From the NCBI RefSeq assembly GCF_017912535.1, contig NZ_JAERQK010000001.1:62001-126000 (forward strand): DNA of 64,000 nt, read 5' to 3'. A program made the position numbers and the translations under genes. Source of the stretch: Motiliproteus sediminis (GTDB lineage Bacteria; Pseudomonadota; Gammaproteobacteria; Pseudomonadales; Balneatricaceae). The notes beneath the pieces are model-generated. The model did no database searches, was not told the DNA's origin, and saw nothing but the letters and a program-made list of their open reading frames with translations. Positions 36,809-45,355 of the stretch are shown one piece after another (within the stretch, counting starts at the first letter, position 1; each line of letters begins with the position of its first letter).

Positions 36809-37438
36809 TCAGAGTAGGGTGTCGATCAGGCGGCGGGTGGCGGCGCTACCCTCGGCGGTCAGCAACCAAGCGAAGCCGGCAGCGTTCAGCAGCACCGTCA
36901 GCCAGCAGAGCAGGCGGAACGGCTGTTTGCGCGATTTGTGCCGCAGCTTCTGCTGCGCCACCAGCGCCCCGGGCCAGCCGCCGGCCAGCGCCAGCAGGTG
37001 CAGGGTGCTCTCCGGCGTGCGCCACTGACCCTGCTGCGCGGCGGCCTTGTCGGCGGCATAAAAGCCGAAGGTGATCAGGCTGAGAGCCAGATAAATCACC
37101 AGCAGAGGTGTTGGCAGCTTACCGGACAGGGTCGCCAGTGCCACCAGCAGCAGGAACACGCCGGCCACAACCAGCGACAACGAACCGTTACCGCCTTTGG
37201 GTGGTCGCTTGGGCACGAGCGCGGCGCGATCTCCGGCCAGTACCGCCCCGGTGGCGCAGGGACGCCCCTGTTTGTCGCTGCCGAGGCTGTAGGTGACCAG
37301 TTGCCCCACCTGCGGGCGGTTGCCGCGGTTACGCAGCGCCTTGATATGCAGGAACACTGGCTTGCCGCCGCTGCAGGGCTCGGCAAAGCCGAAGCCCTTG
37401 TCGTCGTTCCAACGGGTTATCTTGCCTTTGATTTTCAT
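36809..37438 (-). CDS. Cold-shock domain fused to DUF1294 membrane domain
   Basis: A 209-residue protein. Residues 1-68 form a cold-shock domain with the RNP1-like KGFGFAEP and a VFLHIKAL RNP2-like segment, so nucleic-acid binding is expected. After a Lys/Gly linker come membrane helices (LSLVVAGVFLLLVALATL, PLLVIYLALSLITFGFYAADK), then a DUF1294 region with TPESTLHLLALAGGWPGALVAQQKLRHKSRK and a last helix. This CSD-DUF1294 fusion is a known gammaproteobacterial arrangement; its task is not established. It points toward the katG terminator. Confidence 0.88.
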   Translation of the reverse strand: MKIKGKITRWNDDKGFGFAEPCSGGKPVFLHIKALRNRGNRPQVGQLVTYSLGSDKQGRPCATGAVLAGDRAALVPKRPPKGGNGSLSLVVAGVFLLLVALATLSGKLPTPLLVIYLALSLITFGFYAADKAAAQQGQWRTPESTLHLLALAGGWPGALVAQQKLRHKSRKQPFRLLCWLTVLLNAAGFAWLLTAEGSAATRRLIDTLL

Positions 37439-37468
37439 CGCTTGGTTCTAGGACCTAGTTGACGGGAA

Positions 37469-37915
37469 TTACTCCCCGGTCAACACCACGTTGATCTTGT
37501 CCATATCGGCGTACTGGGCGTAACCGGTGAGGGCGTTACCCACCCGCTGGTGGGTCATCAGCTCCTGCATCGCTACCTGACCGACCAGCTCGAACGCCTG
37601 CTGGATCGCCCGCGGATCGGTGTTGTTGGCGCTGCGCAGCTGGGCCGCGCAATCCTCGGTGAGCAGGCGAGTGATCAAGGTGCCGACGTAGCTGTCGGTA
37701 GCGTTGATATCCGCGTTGCTGATATTGGCGTAGGGCGAGATCTCCGGATGCGCGGCCATGGAGATAAAGATCCACTTGGCCAGTTCCTTGCGCTCCTTGC
37801 CGTTAAGGGAATCGATCAGGCAGGTGCCCAGCTGCTGGGAGGGCGTATCGGCAAGGGTGACCGGTGTGGTGACGGTGGCTACCAGCAGTGCTGTGGCGAT
37901 CAGTAGTTTTTTCAA
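37469..37915 (-). CDS. Exported protein of unknown function
   Basis: A 148-residue protein with a clear signal peptide (KKLLIATALLVATVTTPVTLA). I chose a TTG start at 37915, eight bases after AAGGA; reading farther upstream (to 38026) would run through the attC site. The mature part has two cysteines (GTCLIDSLNGKERKELAKWIF, EDCAAQLRS) and is helical. No family is recognised with confidence. Its composition is like the chromosome, and no attC follows it, so it is probably the first resident gene beyond the integron array. A hairpin (37458-37484, GTTGAC...GTCAAC) overlaps its stop codon. Confidence 0.7.
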   Translation of the reverse strand: MKKLLIATALLVATVTTPVTLADTPSQQLGTCLIDSLNGKERKELAKWIFISMAAHPEISPYANISNADINATDSYVGTLITRLLTEDCAAQLRSANNTDPRAIQQAFELVGQVAMQELMTHQRVGNALTGYAQYADMDKINVVLTGE

Positions 37916-37951
37916 AATAACGTCCTTGTGTTGTGATGGGTGAAAGGGGAT

Positions 37952-38044
37952 GTTTAACGCGTAGCTTTGCGGCAGCCCGTGGTGAATCCACGCTCCAGGC
38001 CGGCTGGCGAACGCTGCAAAGAGCACAAGAGCCGTTTGTTATGT
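37952..38044 (-). other. Integron attC site of the small membrane-protein cassette
   Basis: Read on the minus strand, it starts ATAACAAACGGC just after the 92-residue gene and ends in the canonical core GTTAAAC. Outer arms CTTTGC pair, and two inner hairpins (CGTGG-TGAAT-CCACG at 37978-37992 and CCAG-GCCGG-CTGG) fill the apex. About 93 bp, in range for a chromosomal integron. Confidence 0.75.
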
Positions 38045-38049
38045 GCCAC

Positions 38050-38328
38050 TTATCTAGTGCCCCATATTTTTGAAACAGCACCATTCGAGCCAAGCGATCC
38101 TACAACGAGGGTGACTAAGCCGATACAAAAGAAGACTACCACAGGAATAAATGAGCCGAATCCATCACTTGAACTGGCAGCCCAGGCTGAGCCAAGGGAA
38201 AGGATCATGAACAAACCGCCGAGTATATTCAGGGTAACTCTGTGAGACTTCTTATAATTGGCTGGTTCTTCCTCTGTTTCGAAGAACTTTAATATTGGCC
38301 AAAATGATTTTGTTAATGTTTCTCTCAT
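38050..38328 (-). CDS. Small two-helix membrane protein in an integron cassette
   Basis: A 92-residue protein beginning MRETLTKSFWPILKFFETEE, with two membrane helices (VTLNILGGLFMILSLGSAWAA and FIPVVVFFCIGLVTLVVGSLG) joined by a short Ser/Asp/Gly loop. No family recognised. AT-rich compared with the surrounding chromosome. It lies between two attC sites on the same strand, ending six bases before one and starting about 45 after the other, so it is a complete gene cassette. Start choice is the first ATG. Confidence 0.7.
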   Translation of the reverse strand: MRETLTKSFWPILKFFETEEEPANYKKSHRVTLNILGGLFMILSLGSAWAASSSDGFGSFIPVVVFFCIGLVTLVVGSLGSNGAVSKIWGTR

Positions 38329-38373
38329 TTGATGCTGGCCTTATTTGACAGTGCTATTTCGATCTATATGAAT

Positions 38374-38449
38374 ACATAACGCCGCGTTAACGGGCCGGAA
38401 AAACGCGCAGCGTTTTGGAGGTCCTAGCCCGTAGGTCGATCGTTGAATG
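38374..38449 (-). other. Integron attC site of the exported-protein cassette
   Basis: Minus-strand reading: ATTCAACGATCG on the left, GGCGTTATGT on the right. The inner arms GGGC / GCCC pair, and a strong apical hairpin AAAACGC-GCA-GCGTTTT (38400-38416) is at the centre. It starts 11 bases after the stop of the upstream cassette gene. The core GTTATGT deviates at one base from GTTRRRY. Confidence 0.75.
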
Positions 38450-38460
38450 AATTGCTATAC

Positions 38461-39012
38461 TTATTTTATCGTTTCTTTGAACATGTTTGAATATGACTTT
38501 ATGATCGCCTGTGTGGAGTTATTAACAGAAAAAGCGACATCTTCTAGGTAGCCTTTCTTACTAAATACTGCATAATTCTTAGATTCTGATAACTTGGCGT
38601 ATTCTTCATTCTGAGACAGTTCTTCTGAATCTTCTACTCCAGAACTTATACTCATTACTATGTTTTCTACTTCAGATAATATCAGTTGCTTAGTTTCTGG
38701 ATTATAAGAAAGGCTATCAATAATTGTTCTACCGTTTTTTGCGATTATTACCGAGAAAAACTTTATTTTTTGATTCTTATAATCATCGCCGTATATGTCA
38801 CTGCCTGTTCTATAAGCTAATGCCCAGTCATCTGTGGTATCAATGTGATTTGTTACCACATCAATAATTGTTGATGTCGTATTTTTCTGTATAGACAATG
38901 CTGACGTTATTTTTTCTCTTAATTGAGAAACTCTTGAATCACTCCCTAACCCTTCCGCCATTGCTGAAATTGATAGAAATGACAAAAAAGCGAACGGAAT
39001 AATTTTTTTCAT
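38461..39012 (-). CDS. AT-rich exported protein, first integron cassette
   Basis: A 183-residue protein with a signal peptide (MKKIIPFAFLSFLSISAMA). The mature part is Ser/Asn/Lys/Ile-rich (STIIDVVTNHIDTTDDWALA, SVIIAKNGRTIIDSLSYN, KNYAVFSKKGYLEDVAFSVN), without cysteines and with no recognised domain. Strongly AT-rich against a GC-rich background, so recently acquired. It is preceded by the palindromic attI-like block and followed by an attC, the order expected for the first cassette next to attI. GGAGAG lies just before the ATG. Confidence 0.75.
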   Translation of the reverse strand: MKKIIPFAFLSFLSISAMAEGLGSDSRVSQLREKITSALSIQKNTTSTIIDVVTNHIDTTDDWALAYRTGSDIYGDDYKNQKIKFFSVIIAKNGRTIIDSLSYNPETKQLILSEVENIVMSISSGVEDSEELSQNEEYAKLSESKNYAVFSKKGYLEDVAFSVNNSTQAIIKSYSNMFKETIK

Positions 39013-39046
39013 TATACTCTCCTTAGTTTAAGTTTTATTTTAAATA

Positions 39047-39094
39047 TAACAGTCCGTTTACGAGGCCAATGGCCTCATAACAATTATTATCGTG
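39047..39094 (-). repeat. Palindromic attI-like block, copy 2
   Basis: The inverted relative of the block at 9420-9465. Read on the minus strand it contains TTATGAGGCC-ATT-GGCCTCGTAA then ACGGACTGTTA, after which similarity ends and the cassette begins. It lies about 170 bases upstream of the divergent intI remnant, where an attI site is expected. Confidence 0.65.
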
Positions 39095-39261
39095 ATTCCA
39101 TGTTAATGGAGTTTTTATGTTGGCGCCTATCTGTAACGCATTGAATATGAATAATTATTCTTTCTGCGTCGATAGGCGAGCAGGAAAATCGTGAAAAATT
39201 CACGATAATAAGATGAGTGCCAGGAAGGCACGCACCATCAACGCGCCGGGGAGGGGCTTCC

Positions 39262-39414
39262 ATGTCGTCATCTCCATTGTTGCAGTCCATTGGCGAACAT
39301 AGGGCGGTACGCCGCTATAGCCCCAGAACCATAAAGGCCTATCGTTACTGGATCAAGATTTTCATACGCTTCAATGGTCGCCGTCATCCGCGAGAGCTGG
39401 GGCGGATGAGGTGA
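39262..39414 (+). pseudogene. intI: Integron integrase, N-terminal remnant
   Basis: Fifty codons, MSSSPLLQSIGEHRAVRRYS..., continuing with TIKAYRYWIKIFIRFNGRRHPRELG, match the start of IntI tyrosine recombinases (the SIR-x-H, RTE-x-YLYWI and RFHGKRHP pattern). The frame then breaks at a run of G. Shifting by one base restores GADEV, the expected next residues, but IntI similarity is lost straight after. The catalytic Arg, His and Tyr regions are therefore missing, and no activity is expected. A GGGAGGGG ribosome site remains. The remnant is divergent from the cassette array on its left, the standard intI-attI-cassette geometry. Confidence 0.8.
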
Positions 39415-39560
39415 TTGTGACACCCGTGCGGCTTGCACCTGTTGCCCCTTTTACGCGCCGAGCATGGGTCGGAGAATCCGCTTAAGGCCCGCAGGGGAAA
39501 GCGCCGGATGCGCGGCAAGGCAGCGCCCATCCCACCGCGACGCCCTGCCTACGCCCTATC

Positions 39561-41375
39561 TCAGAAACCGATATTCACACTCAGATTCAGCCGTAGCTCC
39601 TCGTTATCGTCATTGGCGATCAGCCGGCTGACGCGCGCATCCATGCGGGTGCGTTCCGACAGCGCGGTTACCAGCCCAAGGGTGGCTTCACCGTAGCTGT
39701 CATCCTCGCTGGTGACCGGCAGGCTGAAGCTGTTGTCGGGCAGGCTGGCCAGCGCCACGTTGACCGCGTCCGGATCACCGCCGATGCGGCGTTCCCAGCT
39801 TAGTTCGCCGTAGGGCTGCCAGGTGCCGTTGGTCATTCGCAGCTGCCAGCCAATATTGGCGGTGCTGTAACTGTGGCTCTGGCTACCGTACTTCATGGCG
39901 GTGGAGCTGCCGGCGGTGCTGGATTCGGTAAAGCCCTCGATGCTTTGCAGGTGGTGGGCCAGTCGCAGGCGCGGGCCGTGCTGCAGATTATGCTGGCGGA
40001 AGTTGTAACCAGCACCCGCTTCGGCGCTGATCTGCACGCCGCTGGTGCTGCCTTTAACGGTGCGGGTGGCCGGGCCGAGGCGAACCTTGCGTTCGGTGTC
40101 GTAGTCGCCGGCCCCGACCGCCAGTGCCGCGGACCAGTTGAAGGCGTCGTGCTCCCAGGCACTGAACAGGGTCATCGACTTGGTAAAGCTGTCCAGCTCG
40201 CCGCCGGGCAGGTCGCTGTCGTCGAGGCTCAGGTGTAGGCCGAAGCCAACGGTCTGGTTCGGCTCTACCCGTTTACTGACGCCGATGCCGATCTGGCTGC
40301 GGGCGCCTTCCAGCTCACCGCTGTCGTAGCCACCCTGGCCGTTGATCCAGAGGTCCGTGCCGGACTCCGGCAAGTCGCGGGCGGCGTCGATCTGGTGGTG
40401 CACGGTGCCCAGCACCGTGCGCTGCTGGTAGCGGGCGCTGCGGGCGATCCCTTCGGCAAACGCCGGTGCTTGCAGCAGCGACACCATGTAATCGCTGATG
40501 ATCCGGTGAGCGCCGGTGGTGGGGTGGACGCCATCGGCAAACAGGAAGGTCTGCTCCTGGCCAGCGGTGAAATCGACGCCGGGCAGGCAGATCAGCGAGG
40601 CGGTGGCACCGCAAACGGGCGTGGTGACGTTAATGAAGCCGTAGGTGGTTGGATCGGCCTGGATCTCACTTAGCAGCGAGAACATATCGGCGGGTATCAC
40701 CGTGACGTCGTTGCTGTTGAGACCGCGCATCAGGGTTTCGTTGTAGATCCGGGTCAGCGAGGTGACGCTGGCGGCAGCGGCCGCCCCCAGCGACTGACCA
40801 AAGGGCGAGGCACCGATATCCGGCAGTGTCGGTACGATGACATAGCGCGCCCCGGCGGCTTGCAGGGTTGCGAGGGCCTGTACCTGTTCGCCAGCGGTCT
40901 GGCTCAGGTAGTTGATGATCGCTGTCTGGGTGGGGAAGGTACCGGCATTGGCCGGATCGATGGCGAAGAACAGGTCGTTGGCTCCGCCCCATAGACTGTA
41001 AAGAGCGTCGGCGTCGGCCACTCCGCCAGTGGCAGTGAGATAGTTGCTCACCTGGGTGGCAATGGGGGTGGCGGTAGACGCGGGAAAGGCTCCCACGCCG
41101 GGCGTGCCGGTGATCCGTGCGCCGCCCTGGGCGTAGTTGTCACCGCCAACGTTGGCGGGGGTCAGCGCGATGCCAAACTGACTGGCCATCACCTCCGACC
41201 AGACCGGTCCCGGGTTGGTAGTGAAGCGACCGGTACCCGGTGGCAGCAGCGCGGCGTAGGTGCCGGAGTCGGTGAGGCTGTCGCCAAAGAACAGGGTGTT
41301 GGAAAACTCGGCCGCCTGGGCCTGGGTGAGCAGCATGGCGGACACCGCCGCCGCGAGGGGGAGCTTACGCATCAT
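39561..41375 (-). CDS. estA: GDSL esterase autotransporter, EstA-like
   Basis: A 604-residue type V secreted lipase/esterase anchored in the outer membrane. Signal peptide residues 1-21 (cut after AQA). The GDSL domain follows with nucleophile S33 in FFGDSLTDSG, block III SLWGGANDLFF and the Asp-His pair in DGVHPTTGAH. A linker leads to the C-terminal beta-barrel (about residues 335-604), rich in alternating strands and ending LNLSVNIGF with a terminal Phe. EstA proteins act on short acyl esters and affect rhamnolipid and motility traits in Pseudomonas. Single gene, transcribed toward the integron remnant. Confidence 0.93.
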   Translation of the reverse strand: MMRKLPLAAAVSAMLLTQAQAAEFSNTLFFGDSLTDSGTYAALLPPGTGRFTTNPGPVWSEVMASQFGIALTPANVGGDNYAQGGARITGTPGVGAFPASTATPIATQVSNYLTATGGVADADALYSLWGGANDLFFAIDPANAGTFPTQTAIINYLSQTAGEQVQALATLQAAGARYVIVPTLPDIGASPFGQSLGAAAAASVTSLTRIYNETLMRGLNSNDVTVIPADMFSLLSEIQADPTTYGFINVTTPVCGATASLICLPGVDFTAGQEQTFLFADGVHPTTGAHRIISDYMVSLLQAPAFAEGIARSARYQQRTVLGTVHHQIDAARDLPESGTDLWINGQGGYDSGELEGARSQIGIGVSKRVEPNQTVGFGLHLSLDDSDLPGGELDSFTKSMTLFSAWEHDAFNWSAALAVGAGDYDTERKVRLGPATRTVKGSTSGVQISAEAGAGYNFRQHNLQHGPRLRLAHHLQSIEGFTESSTAGSSTAMKYGSQSHSYSTANIGWQLRMTNGTWQPYGELSWERRIGGDPDAVNVALASLPDNSFSLPVTSEDDSYGEATLGLVTALSERTRMDARVSRLIANDDNEELRLNLSVNIGF

Positions 41376-41548
41376 TGGTCAGTACTCTTTGTTGTTGTTA
41401 TTAGTCACCGACGCTACGAGTTGCGGGGTTGTCCATCAATTGCGAAAGCGCGCTTTTGCGCTGACAAAAACGTGCAAAAAACAAACAGCGGTTGGGAGGT
41501 TCTGGCGGGGGCGGTAAAGGGGGGCGGCAGGGAGGGATGGTGTAGAGG

Positions 41549-41583
41549 AAACAACAACCCCGGCACTTGAAGAGTACCGGGGC
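41549..41583 (-). terminator. Rho-independent terminator of the ECH-ACD-ECH operon
   Basis: On the minus strand, CCCCGGTACT pairs with AGTGCCGGGG (one C-A mismatch) around a five-base loop, followed by TTGTTGTTT. It begins about 20 bases after the stop of the last operon gene. Confidence 0.75.
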
Positions 41584-41601
41584 TGGGTGAACGCGAATGG
41601 C

Positions 41602-42408
41602 TTACTTGCGCTCCATCGCCGTAATCATCTTCTGCACCGCGTCCAGGTGTTCCGGTTCGTTGTGGCACATGCCCTGGAAGCAGGCGCAGATATCGAGAAA
41701 GTCCTTCAGTTCGGTGCGCTGGGCCAGCTTCATCAGCCGCTTGGTGAGGCGGGTGGCCTTGGGCGGCTGGCTGGCGATACGGCGGGCGAGGGTGAGGGTC
41801 TCTTCCATCAGGTCCTCGGGCGCGGTCACCTCCAGCACGATCCCCAGCTCCTTGGCTTCACGGGCGTCGATCACCCGACCGGTGAGGGTCAGCTCAAAGG
41901 CACGCTGGTAGCCGATCAGCCGCTGCATCAGCCAGGCGCCGCCGTCACCGGGGATGATCCCCAGGTTGAGGAAGGTTTCGCCGAAGCGGGCCTTGCCGGA
42001 GGCGATGCGGATGTCGGCCATGTTGGCCAGATCAAAGCCGGCGCCGATGGCGGGGCCGTTGACGGCGGCGATAATCGGTACCTCGACCGCCTGCAGCGCC
42101 AGCGGAATGCGCTGGATGCCGGCGCGGTAACGGGCTTCGCATTCGGCCACGTCGCCGGCAAAATCGCCGGCGCGGTTGGCCATATCGTGGATGTTGCCGC
42201 CCGCGCTGAAGGCGCTTCCGGCACCGGTGATCACCAGCACCGAAACATCGCTGCACTGGTTGACCCACTCGGCGGTGGTGACGATATCCTCGATCAGGTT
42301 GCAGCCGGTGAGGGCGTTGCGCAGGTCGTCACGGTTGAGGGTCAGCACCGCGACGCGCTCTTCCAGCGTAAGCAGGGCATCGGTAAGTTGTGGCAGTTGC
42401 AGGGACAT
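41602..42408 (-). CDS. Enoyl-CoA hydratase/isomerase family protein
   Basis: A 268-residue crotonase-fold protein. The oxyanion-hole segments are GAGSAFSAGGNIHDMA (about residues 61-76) and AAVNGPAIGAGFDLANMADIR, followed by FLNLGIIPGDGGAWLMQRLIG, which holds the position of the second catalytic Glu as Asp (D in GDGG). It probably hydrates or isomerises a 2-enoyl-CoA. Its ATG overlaps the ACD stop by one base (TAATG), so translation is coupled. It is the third gene of an operon with a second, distinct crotonase. Confidence 0.88.
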   Translation of the reverse strand: MSLQLPQLTDALLTLEERVAVLTLNRDDLRNALTGCNLIEDIVTTAEWVNQCSDVSVLVITGAGSAFSAGGNIHDMANRAGDFAGDVAECEARYRAGIQRIPLALQAVEVPIIAAVNGPAIGAGFDLANMADIRIASGKARFGETFLNLGIIPGDGGAWLMQRLIGYQRAFELTLTGRVIDAREAKELGIVLEVTAPEDLMEETLTLARRIASQPPKATRLTKRLMKLAQRTELKDFLDICACFQGMCHNEPEHLDAVQKMITAMERK

Positions 42409-44564
42409 TAAAGGCTCTCCTTGTTGACGATCACGCGCGCGTCCACCACGGCGTAGCCGTTGTTGTAGGCGATTACCGGGTTGAGGTCCAGTTCGGCGAT
42501 CTCCGGATGGGCGTCGACGATGGCGGAGATGGTCAGCAGCAGTTCCATCAGCGCGGCCTTGTCCACCGCCGCCTCGCCGCGGGCGCCGTGGAGGATCTGG
42601 CGCGCCTTGATCTGGTCGATCATGGCGCGGGCGTCGTCGCGGGAGAGGGGCAGGGCGCGGAACGCCACGTCTTTCAGAATCTCGACGAAGATGCCGCCAA
42701 GGCCGAACATCAGCACCGGGCCAAAGATCGGGTCACGGCTCATGCCGATGATCACCTCGGTGCCCTTGGGCGCCATGGGGGTGACCAGCACGCCCTCAAT
42801 CTCGGCCTCCGCCTTGTAGGCGCGGCAGTTGGCCAGAATGGTGTCGCGGCCGGCGCGCAGCGCATCACGACCTACCCGGTTGAGCAGCACGCCGCCGGCA
42901 TCGGATTTGTGCAGGATATCCTTGGACACCACCTTCATCGCCAGCGGGGTTTCGCCAAAGGTGTCGATGGCGGCATCGATGTCTGACTCGCTGCGCAGGA
43001 TCCGTTCTTCCGGCACCTGAATGCCGTAGCGGCGCAGCAGGTTCTTGGCCTCATATTCATAGAGATCCCGCCCCTCGGCGCGGGCGGTAGCGAAGCTCGC
43101 ACTGACCGCCGGATCGACACTGACGGTTGCTGCCAGCTGTTCGCCCTGGCGGCGGGCCAGGTAGGCGCCGCGATCGGCCAGTGCTTTCAGCACTTGCACC
43201 CCGTGCTCGATGGAACCGGTCACCGGCAGGCCGGCGCGACGCAGGCGCAGCAGTGGCTCCGGTTTGACCGGGGTATAGAGGCTGTAGACCACCAGCGGCT
43301 TGTCGATGCTGCCGGCGACCTGCGCCAGCCCGTCGGCGGTGCGCAGTTCGGCGTCGGTCAGCTCTTTGGCGAAACGCAGCGCGTAGCCGCCGAACATCCC
43401 CACCAGAAACACCATGTCCACATTGGCGTCGGCGGCGAGGATCTGCAGACACTGGATAAAGAGTTCCGGATTGGCGTCGGTGCTGCCGGCCACGTCGATG
43501 GGGTTGGCGAGCGCCGCCTGCGGAAACAGGATCGCTGCCAGCGCGTTGCGGGTGGTGGAGCTAAGCTGGGCCAGTTCCAGCCCGGCTTCGCTCAGACGGT
43601 CGGAAGCGATGGTGGCCTGACCACCGCCGTCCGAGAGGATCGCCACCCGCCTGCCGGCGGCCTGCTGCATCAGCCCCAGGCCCTCCGCCACCGGCAGGAT
43701 CTCGTCGGACTGTTCCACCAGATTGACGCCGGCCTGACGCAGCAGGTCGGCGGTCATGGCATAGCTGCCCGCCAGCGAACCGGTGTGCGAGGCGGCCGCT
43801 TTCTGGCCCGCTTCGGTGCTGCCGGATTTGTACACCACCACCGGCTTGGTGAGGGCGACTTCGCGGGCGCTGTCGAGAAAGCGGCGGCCGTCCTTGAACC
43901 CTTCCACGTAGAAGGTGGCAACGCGGGTGTTGGCTTCTTCGCCCAGGTACTGCAGGTAATCGGCAAAGCCGACGTCGGTCTGGTTGCCGGGGCCGACGTA
44001 AGTGCTGAAACCGATGCTGCCGTGGGCCTGTGCTTCCAGCGCCAGCGCCAGCAGCATATTGCCGGACTGGGAGATGATGCCGATGTCGCCGGGTTTGACG
44101 CCTTCCAGCGCCAGCAGATCCAGCTTCTGGTGCAGGTTGAACAGGCCGGAGGTGTTGGGACCGACCACGCGGACCTTGGCTTCCTGAGCGGCGGCCAGCA
44201 GCTCGGCTTCCAGTTTGGCGCCCTCGGCACCGGTCTCGCCGAAGCCGCTGGCCAGGATCACCGCCCCCTTGATCCCCACCTTGCCGCATTCGCGCAGCAG
44301 GCCGGGAATGGAGGCGGCCGGGGTGCACATCAGTGCCAGATCGGCAGCTCGCGGCAGCTCGCCCAGCGAGGGGTAGGCGGTGAGGCCAAGAATCTCGCTG
44401 GCCTTGGGGTTGATCGGGTAGATCTCGCCCTCGAAACCGCCCTCAAGCAGGCCGACGATCGCCTTGTAACCGCGCTTGGTGGGGTCGGTAGACGCGCCGA
44501 CGATGGCGATGCTGGCGGGGGCCAGAAAATCGTGCAGGGTGCTGGCTTGGGTTGAAGTGGTCAT
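42408..44564 (-). CDS. NDP-forming acyl-CoA synthetase (ACD superfamily)
   Basis: A 718-residue fused enzyme. The N-terminal CoA-binding Rossmann domain has IVGASTDPTKRGYKAIVGLLEGGFEGEIYPINPKA (split here by normal loops), and SQSGNMLLALA follows in the ligase part. The phospho-His lies in ASHTGSLAGSYAM. The C-terminal ATP-grasp domain includes LAMKVVSKDILHKSDAGGV and GLGGIFVEILKDVAFR. The enzyme couples acyl-CoA formation or cleavage to ATP/ADP. Its partners are two crotonases, pointing to catabolism of an unusual short or branched acid. ATG 44564 was chosen, two bases after the upstream stop; an earlier in-frame start adds only three residues. A DMSP-CoA lyase (DddX-like) role is conceivable but not shown. 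Confidence 0.88.
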   Translation of the reverse strand: MTTSTQASTLHDFLAPASIAIVGASTDPTKRGYKAIVGLLEGGFEGEIYPINPKASEILGLTAYPSLGELPRAADLALMCTPAASIPGLLRECGKVGIKGAVILASGFGETGAEGAKLEAELLAAAQEAKVRVVGPNTSGLFNLHQKLDLLALEGVKPGDIGIISQSGNMLLALALEAQAHGSIGFSTYVGPGNQTDVGFADYLQYLGEEANTRVATFYVEGFKDGRRFLDSAREVALTKPVVVYKSGSTEAGQKAAASHTGSLAGSYAMTADLLRQAGVNLVEQSDEILPVAEGLGLMQQAAGRRVAILSDGGGQATIASDRLSEAGLELAQLSSTTRNALAAILFPQAALANPIDVAGSTDANPELFIQCLQILAADANVDMVFLVGMFGGYALRFAKELTDAELRTADGLAQVAGSIDKPLVVYSLYTPVKPEPLLRLRRAGLPVTGSIEHGVQVLKALADRGAYLARRQGEQLAATVSVDPAVSASFATARAEGRDLYEYEAKNLLRRYGIQVPEERILRSESDIDAAIDTFGETPLAMKVVSKDILHKSDAGGVLLNRVGRDALRAGRDTILANCRAYKAEAEIEGVLVTPMAPKGTEVIIGMSRDPIFGPVLMFGLGGIFVEILKDVAFRALPLSRDDARAMIDQIKARQILHGARGEAAVDKAALMELLLTISAIVDAHPEIAELDLNPVIAYNNGYAVVDARVIVNKESL

Positions 44565-44566
44565 GA

Positions 44567-45355
44567 TCAGCAACCTTTGAAGTTGGGGGCACGTTTTTCG
44601 GCGAAGGCGTCAACGCCCTCCTGCCAGTCCTCGGAGAAGGTCACCGCGTAGAGGCCGTCCAGTTCGCGGGTCAGCTGGGCGTCGAGGGTGGACTCGTCCG
44701 AGGTGTTGAGCAGCTTCTTGGCAAGCGCCATCGACAGCGGCGCTTTGCCCGCCAGCTTGGCGATAAAGGTTTCGGCCTCAGCCTGCAACTGGTCGTCGGC
44801 GACCGCGCGGGTGGCCAGGCCGATACGGGCGGCTTCGTTGCCGTTGATCCGCTCGCCAAGAAACATCAGTTCGCGGGCCTTCGAAAGTCCGACTAAACGT
44901 GGCAGGAAGCGGGTAACCCCGCCGCCGACGAAGGTGCCGATGCTCACTTCAGGCAGCCCCAGCTGGGCGTTTTCGGCCATCAGCACGAAGTCACAGGCGA
45001 TCGCCATCTCGGCTCCGGCACCCAGGGCGTAACCGTTGACGGCGGCCACCACCGGCTTGTTGAGACGAAAGATGGTTTCGCAGACATCGTTACCCAGCTG
45101 GAGGTATTGGCGTCGCTGATAGGGCGTGCGCTCTCCCGCTGCGTGCTCCTTGAGGTCGGCGCCAACGCAGAAGGCGCGACCCTCGCCGGTCAGCAGCACC
45201 GCCCGCACTGCGGAGTCGGCTTCGGCGGCTCGCAGCGCGTCGATCAGTTCGCGGTAGAACTGTTCCACCACCGCGTTGAGGCGGTGGGGGCGGTTGAAAC
45301 GAAGCTCGAGATAATTCTCGTGAGGTTGAACGATCAGGGTTTGGTAAGCGGTCAT
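44567..45355 (-). CDS. Enoyl-CoA hydratase family protein
   Basis: A 262-residue crotonase. GEGRAFCVGADLKEHA (about residues 57-72) and AAVNGYALGAGAEMAIACDF form the oxyanion hole. LPEVSIGTFVGGGVTRFLPRLVG lacks the usual catalytic Glu in GxGGxQ, having GGGVTR instead, while the first Glu (LPEV) is kept. The reaction may therefore be isomerisation or lyase chemistry. First gene of the operon; ATG 45355 is preceded by GAGG, and an in-frame ATG seven codons upstream is less likely. The RpiR gene diverges from it. Confidence 0.88.
   Translation of the reverse strand: MTAYQTLIVQPHENYLELRFNRPHRLNAVVEQFYRELIDALRAAEADSAVRAVLLTGEGRAFCVGADLKEHAAGERTPYQRRQYLQLGNDVCETIFRLNKPVVAAVNGYALGAGAEMAIACDFVLMAENAQLGLPEVSIGTFVGGGVTRFLPRLVGLSKARELMFLGERINGNEAARIGLATRAVADDQLQAEAETFIAKLAGKAPLSMALAKKLLNTSDESTLDAQLTRELDGLYAVTFSEDWQEGVDAFAEKRAPNFKGC

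Noticed and set aside
37916-38026. Longer N terminus of the exported protein gene starting at 38026
   Set aside because: It would read through the attC site and bury the signal peptide; TTG 37915 with AAGGA is better.
43194-44555. A 453-codon open frame antisense to the acyl-CoA synthetase gene
   Set aside because: The sense gene has full ACD motifs and fits the operon; the antisense frame has no recognisable protein features.
44567-45355. Naming the acyl-CoA operon as DMSP or carnitine catabolism
   Set aside because: No BCCT transporter, DddB/C-like dehydrogenase or carnitine-specific gene is nearby; the assignment stays open.
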